Position numbers and translations under genes: made by a program. DNA of 9,912 bases from UBA4717 sp002404395. Lineage in GTDB: Bacteria; Bacillota; Clostridia; Oscillospirales; CAG-272. A model generated the notes under the pieces. It did no database searches. It was not told where the DNA came from and saw only the letters and a list, made by a program, of their open reading frames with translations. This document shows positions 5,510 to 9,912 of this stretch, piece by piece (the stretch's first letter is position 1; every line of letters begins with the position of its first letter). The DNA lies in the NCBI GenBank assembly GCA_937902275.1, contig CALFNW010000160.1:1-9912 (forward strand), given 5' to 3'.

Positions 5510-6154
5510 ATGAAGCAGGAAGATACCAGACAGAAAATATTAGACAATGCGCTTGAATTGTTTTCCGCATACGGCTACGATTCGGTAAGCGTTGCGGAAA
5601 TTGCCGAAGCGGTAGGGATAAAAGCACCGTCGCTCTACAATCATTTTTCGGGCAAACAGGCAATTTTTGATGCCATTGTTGAGGAGGCGGCTGAAGAATA
5701 TGAGAGGGACACTGATAAGATCGATATTCATGTGCAAAGCGCCGGACAGGACGTTCCGCTTTTTGCTGAGATAAGCGAAGAATTGCTTTTTGAAAAAGTG
5801 CGGCAGATTTTTGCGTATTCTCTCCATAACAAAATGATCTGTCTGTTCAGAAAAATGATGACGATCGAACAGTTCCGCTCGGCTCAGCTTCGGGCGTTTT
5901 ATACACAGCGTTTTGTCGAGCGACTCTTAAACTATCATGCCGAAATTTTCAGGGCTTTGATCGGAGCGGATATAATTTGTCATGAGGATCCGAATGCGTT
6001 GGCGTTGATGTATGTTTCACCGGTGCTAACGCTCATAGGTATCTGCGACCGTGAGCCGGAAAGGGAAGCTGAGTGTCTTGAAAAACTGAAAGCGCATGTT
6101 CATTTGTTCTATTCGACCGTCAATTGCCGTGCGAAAGAGGCAAATAAGCTTTGA
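5510..6154 (+). CDS. TetR/AcrR family transcriptional regulator
   Basis: The product is 214 residues from ATG 5510; the ribosome binding site is weak (GCGAG, 5498-5502). Residues 1-55 form the TetR DNA-binding domain: TRQKILDNALELFSAYGYDS, then the helix-turn-helix VSVAEIAEAVGIKAPSLYNH with FSGKQAIFDAI. The rest is the all-helical ligand-binding and dimer domain, with a FRKMMTIEQF segment (~119-128) often seen in clostridial members. It should bind the 18-bp inverted repeat over its own promoter and repress itself until a ligand binds. The next gene, a DUF998 membrane protein 190 bases downstream with its own promoter, is a possible target, but its promoter lacks the same repeat. The ligand cannot be guessed. 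Confidence 0.92.
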   Translation: MKQEDTRQKILDNALELFSAYGYDSVSVAEIAEAVGIKAPSLYNHFSGKQAIFDAIVEEAAEEYERDTDKIDIHVQSAGQDVPLFAEISEELLFEKVRQIFAYSLHNKMICLFRKMMTIEQFRSAQLRAFYTQRFVERLLNYHAEIFRALIGADIICHEDPNALALMYVSPVLTLIGICDREPEREAECLEKLKAHVHLFYSTVNCRAKEANKL

Positions 6155-6195
6155 GTATATGACTTGCCTTCGACGCGTTCGGCATAAGAGATTAG

Positions 6196-6237
6196 GTCAA
6201 AGTCGCTTTTTGACGCAGGAGCGGATAGAGTTAAAAT
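6196..6237 (+). promoter_or_regulatory. Promoter of the DUF998 gene with overlapping inverted repeat
   Basis: TTGACG (6210-6215) and TAAAAT (6232-6237) with a 16-base spacer make a reasonable sigma-A promoter, start site near 6244. An inverted repeat GTCAAA (6196-6201)-N7-TTTGAC (6209-6214) covers the -35 and could be an operator. It differs from the CTAAC repeat at the TetR promoter. Confidence 0.45.
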
Positions 6238-6310
6238 CAACTTTTTTGTAAGTGAAATCTCAAACTTCGTGTGCAAATTTTTCAGAGCCTACCCGAAAAT
6301 CCGCGTTTGT

Positions 6311-6338
6311 TTTTGCGCCGCTTTGACGCGGCAGGAGG
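6311..6338 (+). promoter_or_regulatory. Leader hairpin plus strong ribosome binding site
   Basis: GCCGC (6317-6321) and GCGGC (6328-6332) form a small stem that abuts AGGAGG (6333-6338), six bases before ATG 6345. The stretch 6311-6347 is very similar to 7112-7147 ahead of the response regulator. Confidence 0.5.
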
Positions 6339-6344
6339 ATTATT

Positions 6345-6971
6345 ATGAAAAAAACGTTGGTTCAAAAGCTCGGTCTGCTCGGTATACTGAGCTTTCTGTC
6401 ATACGCGGCGGCGGTAATCTTTGCACCGCTTGCTTATCCCGGATATAATTCGGCGGCGCAGGCGGTCAGTGACCTTAGCGCGGCAAATGCACCGTCGCTT
6501 GCACTCTGGAATCAACTTAGCGCAGTTTACAACACCTGTGAGGTCGTTTGCGCAACGGTTGTCTGCATCGGCATACAGCAAAAGAGAACAAGACTGCTTC
6601 GTGTCGGAATTTATCTGTTTGCTGTGATGGAGTGGATCTCGGCGATCGGATACCGAATGTTTCCGCTCTCGGTGAGCGGTTACGCCGGGACATTTCAGGA
6701 TGTGATGCATATGGTGATCACCGCCTTAGTCGTATTGCTTTCGATCGTGTCGCTCGTAATTATCATAATTGCAGGTTCAAAGGACAAGAACTGTCGCATT
6801 TACGGAATTTGCGCGTCGGTGTCGCTTGCCATGATGCTTATAGGCGCACTCGGAATAAAGCTTGTTCCCGCTTCATACTTCGGCATTGCCGAACGTTTCA
6901 GCGTATTTGCGGCGACCGGCTTTAATGCGGCACTCGGGATTCTGCTGTTCTGTATGAGACCGGAAGAATAA
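6345..6971 (+). CDS. DUF998 family integral membrane protein
   Basis: The product is 208 residues from ATG 6345, with AGGAGG at 6333-6338. It has the features of DUF998: a first helix (LGLLGILSFLSYAAAVIFAP), the signature YPGYNSAAQAVSDLSAANAP (32-51) between helices 1 and 2, and a late GIAERFSVFA segment (~179-188) before the last helix. Six membrane segments are likely (about 9-28, 55-77, 84-103, 117-143, 152-172, 181-203). Members are small six-helix membrane proteins distantly related to Frag1/DRAM-type proteins; their biochemical role is not established. It follows a TetR regulator on the same strand, an arrangement common for stress- or drug-response membrane proteins, which is only suggestive. 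Confidence 0.88.
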   Translation: MKKTLVQKLGLLGILSFLSYAAAVIFAPLAYPGYNSAAQAVSDLSAANAPSLALWNQLSAVYNTCEVVCATVVCIGIQQKRTRLLRVGIYLFAVMEWISAIGYRMFPLSVSGYAGTFQDVMHMVITALVVLLSIVSLVIIIIAGSKDKNCRIYGICASVSLAMMLIGALGIKLVPASYFGIAERFSVFAATGFNAALGILLFCMRPEE

Positions 6972-7111
6972 GCCGATGTTTCATACGCTGTATACAAAAT
7001 CTATATGAAAGCTTGATAACGGAGGAGGCGCAAAAGTGTGGTTACTGCTAAGCGGATCTCACGTTTCATGCCCGTAATTTTATCGGCTGTGTCGAAGAAA
7101 TCTATATTTAC
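6972..7111. other. Spacer with inverted repeat and an orphan strong ribosome binding site
   Basis: TTTCATA (6979-6985) and TATGAAA (7004-7010) form an inverted repeat with an 18-base middle. GGAGGAGG (7021-7028) is one of the strongest SD sequences in the window, yet the frames after it are short: GTG 7036 gives 13 codons and GTG 7038 gives 40 codons that run into the response-regulator gene. A weak -10 (TATATT, 7103-7108) could start the response-regulator transcript. No gene product is recognised. Confidence 0.3.
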
Positions 7112-7138
7112 TTTTGTGCCGCCTGCGGCGGCATGGAG
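7112..7138 (+). promoter_or_regulatory. Leader hairpin and ribosome binding site of the response regulator
   Basis: TGCCGCC (7117-7123)-TGC-GGCGGCA (7127-7133) is a perfect 7-bp stem. Its last base is the A of an in-frame ATG at 7133, which would bury that start. GGAG at 7135-7138 lies six bases before ATG 7145, which favours 7145 as the start. Confidence 0.5.
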
Positions 7139-7144
7139 CCTATT

Positions 7145-7813
7145 ATGCAAACGATTTTGATTATTGATGATGACGAAGCGATCGGCAATCTTGAAAAAGA
7201 GGTGCTCGAGCGCGCAGGCTATTCTGTAATGCGCGCCTATTCCGGAACAGAGGCGTTGCTTTTGCTTAAGGAAGATCGCCCGGATCTGATCCTGCTTGAT
7301 CTTATGCTTCCCGGGCTGTCGGGAGAGGAGGTTTTGCGGCAGATAAAAAATATTCCCGTGATCGTAGTCAGCGCCAAAGCCGCTGTTCGTGACAAGGTCG
7401 AACTTTTACAGGGCGGAGCCGCTGACTATCTGACCAAGCCGTTTGACACCAAGGAGTTGATCGCCAGAGTCGCGGTGAGACTGCGTGAACGGACTCGGTT
7501 ATCGTCTTATGAAGTGTACACTTGCGGCGGATTGAGGCTTGATACCGTGGCGCACTCGGTAACCGTTTTCGGGACTCCGATCTCGCTGACTCGGACCGAA
7601 TATGCCATTTTAAAATTACTTTTGCAAAATCGCGGACGGGTGATCGCAAAATCGGTATTGCTCGACCGTATCGGCGAGGATACTCCCGATTGCACCGAAA
7701 ATTCGCTTAAGACTCACATCAGTAATTTGCGAGGTAAGCTGCGCGGGGCGTCGGGACGCGAGTATATCGAAGCGGTCTGGGGAATCGGTTTTCGGTTGGC
7801 GGCGGAATCTTGA
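7145..7813 (+). CDS. OmpR/PhoB family response regulator
   Basis: The product is 222 residues from ATG 7145 (GGAG at 7135-7138); ATG 7133 would add four residues but sits in a hairpin. Residues 2-115 are a receiver domain with acidic cluster IIDDDE (6-11), phospho-acceptor Asp52 in LILLDLMLPG, Ser76 in VVSAK, and Lys98 in LTKPF. Residues ~123-219 are a winged helix (ISLTRTEYAILKLLLQNRGR, then SLKTHISNLRGKLR and VWGIGFRL). It should be phosphorylated by a partner histidine kinase and bind tandem direct repeats. No kinase gene follows directly; the next genes are an ABC ATPase and permease, and a possible kinase starts at 9834. Four TCTTRAC repeats beginning in its own stop region (7808-7850) are probably its binding sites. 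This resembles systems that sense bacitracin or lantibiotic-type peptides and switch on their transporter. Confidence 0.93.
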   Translation: MQTILIIDDDEAIGNLEKEVLERAGYSVMRAYSGTEALLLLKEDRPDLILLDLMLPGLSGEEVLRQIKNIPVIVVSAKAAVRDKVELLQGGAADYLTKPFDTKELIARVAVRLRERTRLSSYEVYTCGGLRLDTVAHSVTVFGTPISLTRTEYAILKLLLQNRGRVIAKSVLLDRIGEDTPDCTENSLKTHISNLRGKLRGASGREYIEAVWGIGFRLAAES

Positions 7814-7865
7814 CGATATCTTGACTTTTTTCTTAACCGTTTTCTTAACCTTTTTGCTGTACAAT
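7808..7865 (+). promoter_or_regulatory. Response-regulator-dependent promoter with four TCTTRAC direct repeats
   Basis: TCTTGAC at 7808 and 7819, and TCTTAACC at 7831 and 7843, are four same-direction repeats 11, 12 and 12 bp apart, one helical turn each. A good -10 TACAAT lies at 7860-7865, but no -35 is found 16-18 bases upstream, where the last repeats sit. OmpR/PhoB regulators bind head-to-tail repeats of about 11 bp and can replace a missing -35. The start site would be near 7872, leaving a leader of about 25 nt before ATG 7897. Confidence 0.75.
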
Positions 7866-7896
7866 GCCGATATCAGGCAAAAGGGGGTACTTATTT

Positions 7897-8820
7897 ATGC
7901 AAACTGTGCAAAATGTGCTTGAAACAAATTCGCTTACAAAGCGATACCGCGGTTTTTCCGCGTTAAACGGTCTTACCATGCATATACCCAAAGGCTCGAT
8001 CTACGGTTTTGTCGGGCGCAACGGCGCGGGAAAAACCACATTGATCAGATTGATCTGCGGTCTTCAGGAGCCGACCGACGGCGATTATATGCTTTACGGG
8101 GTGAAGCACGGCGAACGCGGGATCGACCGTTGCCGCCGTCGAATGGGCGCGGTAGTGGAGTCGCCGTCGGTTTATATGGACATGACGGCGGCAGAGAATA
8201 TTCGCCAACAGTATCGTGTACTCGGAGTTCCGTCCGACGATGGGATCGATGAGCTGCTTGAGCTTGTGGGACTTGGCGATACGGCTTCAAAAAAGGTCAA
8301 GAACTTTTCACTCGGTATGCGTCAAAGACTCGGCATTGCAACAGCGCTTTCTGGAGATCCGGATTTCTTGGTGCTTGACGAACCGATCAACGGACTTGAT
8401 CCGCAGGGTATTATCGAAATGCGCGAGTTGATTTTAAGGCTGAACCGTGAGCGGGGAATAACCGTTTTGATCTCAAGTCATATTCTCGATGAGCTTTCGC
8501 GACTTGCGACTCACTATGGATTCATCGACGGCGGTCGTATGATAAAGGAAATGAGCGCAAAGGAGCTTGAAAAGCGCTGCCGCAAATGTATGCGTATAGA
8601 GGTGAGCGATACGCGTATCCTTGCGCGTGTGCTTGATTCCATGAACGCCGAATACTGTATTCTTGATGAGCACAACGCCGACATTTACGCCGACATCGGT
8701 GTTACGGCGTTGGTGTTTGCACTCGATAAGGAAAACTGTAATTTAGTGAATCTTAAGGAACATGACGAGAGCCTTGAGAGCTTTTATATGAATCTGGTGG
8801 GAGGTGAGCGTCGTGCGTAA
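7897..8820 (+). CDS. ABC transporter ATP-binding protein, BcrA/LanF-like
   Basis: The product is 307 residues; ATG 7897 has GGGGG at 7883-7887. Motifs in order: Walker A GRNGAGKTT (40-48), the Q-loop region VVESPSVYMDMTAAENI (86-102), ABC signature FSLGMRQR (137-144), Walker B FLVLDEP (157-163) with D-loop INGLDP, and H-loop His195 in ISSHIL. The Q-loop carries Glu88 where most ABC ATPases have Gln. This 'E-loop' is known from lantibiotic-immunity (LanF) and related bacitracin-type exporters. The C-terminal ~90 residues (MRIEVSDTRILARVLDSMNA onward) are the small accessory domain of the BcrA group. It powers the permease whose gene overlaps its 3' end. It is expected to be induced through the repeats just upstream and to remove a membrane-active peptide from the cell surface; the actual substrate is unknown. 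Confidence 0.93.
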   Translation: MQTVQNVLETNSLTKRYRGFSALNGLTMHIPKGSIYGFVGRNGAGKTTLIRLICGLQEPTDGDYMLYGVKHGERGIDRCRRRMGAVVESPSVYMDMTAAENIRQQYRVLGVPSDDGIDELLELVGLGDTASKKVKNFSLGMRQRLGIATALSGDPDFLVLDEPINGLDPQGIIEMRELILRLNRERGITVLISSHILDELSRLATHYGFIDGGRMIKEMSAKELEKRCRKCMRIEVSDTRILARVLDSMNAEYCILDEHNADIYADIGVTALVFALDKENCNLVNLKEHDESLESFYMNLVGGERRA

Positions 8821-9643
8821 ACTGCTTTCGGCAAACTTTTCACGCCTTTTCAAAGATAGGATATTTTGGCTCTCGACTGTTTTGATGTTTGCACTCGGTA
8901 CGGGATTCCCGTTTCTTCATTATTATAATAATCTGAATTACGGCGAGAGTCTGACTCCCGATTCCACCTCATTTGCTTTTGTCTTTTTTGTGCCGATATT
9001 GCTTTCCTGTGCGGCGCCGCTTTTTATCGGAAGCGAATACAGTGACGGTACTATGCGAAACAAACTGATAGTCGGTCACAAGCGGTATAATATTTATCTG
9101 TCCGAGCAGTTTGTATGCACGGCGGCGGGATTTATGCTTTGCCTTGCATATATTGTGCCGCACACGGCGCTTTCGCTGATCCTGCTCGGCAAGTTTGAAT
9201 CTGCGCCCGACAAGCTGGCTGCATATGTTGGGGTGAGCTGTGCACTTATCATAGCGCTTAATGCGGTATTTACGGCATTTTCAATGCTTTGCCGATACAA
9301 GGCGTACTCGACCGCCGTTTGTATCTTACTCGTATTTGCGCTGTTGTTTGTCGGTATAGGAATTACCTCTGCGCTGAATGAGCCGGAGTATTATGTCGGG
9401 TATACCTACACGGAAAACGGCATTACCACCTCTGAGGAGGCGGAGCCAAACCCGAATTATCTGAGCGGCACAAAACGCGAGATATACGAATTTCTGAACG
9501 ACTTTACTTCGGGCGGTCAGATGTTGAAGCTTGCGGGCATGAATTCGGAAAAGCCGGCAGTGCTTGCGCTTTATGACGGACTTATCACGCTTGCCGCCAC
9601 CGTGCTCGGAGTCATACTGTTTCGACGCAAGGATCTGAAATAG
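8813..9643 (+). CDS. ABC-2 type permease partner of the BcrA-like ATPase
   Basis: The start chosen is GTG 8813, eight bases after GGGAGG (8799-8804); GTG 8804 overlaps that site and is unlikely. The gene overlaps the ATPase gene by eight bases. The product is 276 residues. After a short cytosolic N terminus comes helix 1 (~17-36), then a loop and helix 2 (~53-72), followed by the typical ABC-2 motif IGSEYSDGTMRNKLIVGHKR (72-91). Further helices are at ~101-125, 137-159, 167-186 and, after a long extracellular loop (~187-245), 250-270, ending with RRKDLK. The long outer loop before the last helix is common in permeases of BcrB/LanE/LanG type. It should form the membrane part of a peptide-antibiotic export or immunity transporter. 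Only one permease gene is visible here. Confidence 0.88.
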   Translation: MRKLLSANFSRLFKDRIFWLSTVLMFALGTGFPFLHYYNNLNYGESLTPDSTSFAFVFFVPILLSCAAPLFIGSEYSDGTMRNKLIVGHKRYNIYLSEQFVCTAAGFMLCLAYIVPHTALSLILLGKFESAPDKLAAYVGVSCALIIALNAVFTAFSMLCRYKAYSTAVCILLVFALLFVGIGITSALNEPEYYVGYTYTENGITTSEEAEPNPNYLSGTKREIYEFLNDFTSGGQMLKLAGMNSEKPAVLALYDGLITLAATVLGVILFRRKDLK

Positions 9644-9833
9644 GGTTCCTGTCAGCGGAACGCTTTATCTAACTTGAACGGAATCCCGGATTTCACTTTG
9701 GGAATTTTCGATCATTAAGTTAATAATTTCGATCGGTTCATCGGGGCTTCGCGTTTCGGCGCAAAGTCCCGATGCGGTTTATGGTTAGGCTTGTTTATGT
9801 GGGGATCGGCTTCGCCGACATGAGGAAATCAAG
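9644..9833 (+). other. Structured 190-base spacer before the last gene
   Basis: This spacer is long for the inside of an operon. A weak hairpin (GTTCC/GGAAC, 9645-9660) could end the ABC transcript. ATTAAGTTAAT near 9715-9725 is a short palindrome. ATCGGGGCTTCGCG (9740-9753) pairs imperfectly with CGCAAAGTCCCGAT (9760-9773), a 14-bp stem with a six-base loop but no U tract. TCGGC-TTC-GCCGA (about 9806-9818) is a small hairpin directly before GAGGA (9822-9826), the ribosome binding site of the next gene. No clear promoter is seen. Confidence 0.4.
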
Positions 9834-9912
9834 ATGGAAACTTTCAGCGCATTTGTTATCGGTGTGCTTGCGCTTTGCGCGGGATGGCTGCTTGTGCGGC
9901 TTGCATTATTGC
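9834..9912 (+). CDS. N-terminal fragment of a membrane-anchored protein, possibly the sensor histidine kinase
   Basis: ATG 9834 is preceded by GAGGA (9822-9826) at seven bases. The visible 26 codons read METFSAF, then a hydrophobic helix VIGVLALCAGWLLVRLALL that continues to the window end. Kinases of small peptide-sensing systems often begin with one or two membrane helices and little outside the membrane. In many clostridial loci the order is regulator, ATPase, permease, kinase. Since the regulator at 7145 lacks an adjacent kinase, this is the natural candidate. The fragment contains no kinase motif, so the assignment is inference; another permease subunit is also possible. Confidence 0.4.
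   Translation, partial: METFSAFVIGVLALCAGWLLVRLALL

Noticed and set aside
6548..6925. Plus-strand 125-codon frame inside the DUF998 gene
   Set aside because: It is out of frame with a clearly recognisable membrane protein and rich in Arg/Cys/His, typical of a shadow frame.
1..9912. tRNA, rRNA, CRISPR array, intact insertion sequence or phage genes
   Set aside because: No cloverleaf with CCA-type ends, no regularly spaced repeats, and no transposase or integrase motif was found on either strand.

Overview
The window looks like a chromosomal stretch of a Clostridia-type Firmicute, possibly an uncultured gut member of the Oscillospirales or a relative. This rests on moderate GC, strong Shine-Dalgarno (SD) sites of the AGGAGG type, near-consensus sigma-A promoters, a Gram-positive lipobox lipoprotein, and a BcrA-like ABC transporter next to an OmpR/PhoB response regulator. 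The genus is inference. Every convincing gene is on the + strand.

Region 1 (1-985): the C-terminal end of an ABC-3 (ZnuB/MntB-type) metal permease overlaps, by ATGA, a lipoprotein with a long acidic Ser/Thr/Pro/Glu linker and a Cys-rich C-terminal domain. A hairpin terminator follows.

Region 2 (985-1887): about 900 bases without a convincing protein gene, but with much structure. It holds a promoter-like sequence at 961-989, strong hairpins at 1361-1402, 1426-1466 and 1475-1510, a good promoter at 1659-1687, and a leader with a small basic ORF, a terminator-like hairpin (1819-1838) and a UUCG hairpin just before the next gene.

Region 3 (1888-5288): a compact operon of a leucine-carboxyl-methyltransferase-family enzyme, an ATC-hydrolase-like protein (L-2-amino-thiazoline-4-carboxylic acid hydrolase family), a divergent ketopantoate-reductase-fold dehydrogenase and an uncharacterised membrane protein. 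The remains of a second methyltransferase gene follow (frameshifted start, large internal deletion), then a 28-bp palindromic terminator. This may be an undescribed small-molecule modification pathway; its substrate cannot be read from the sequence.

Region 4 (5447-6971): a TetR-family regulator with a consensus promoter and an inverted-repeat operator over its start site, then a DUF998 membrane protein with its own promoter.

Region 5 (6972-9912): an OmpR/PhoB response regulator, a BcrA/LanF-like ABC ATPase and an ABC-2 permease. The window ends in the first 26 codons of a membrane-anchored protein that may be the missing sensor kinase. Between the regulator and the ATPase lie four direct repeats of TCTTRAC, 11-12 bp apart, upstream of a TACAAT -10 with no -35. 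This is the pattern expected of a promoter switched on by the response regulator, so the region is probably a peptide-antibiotic sensing and resistance module.
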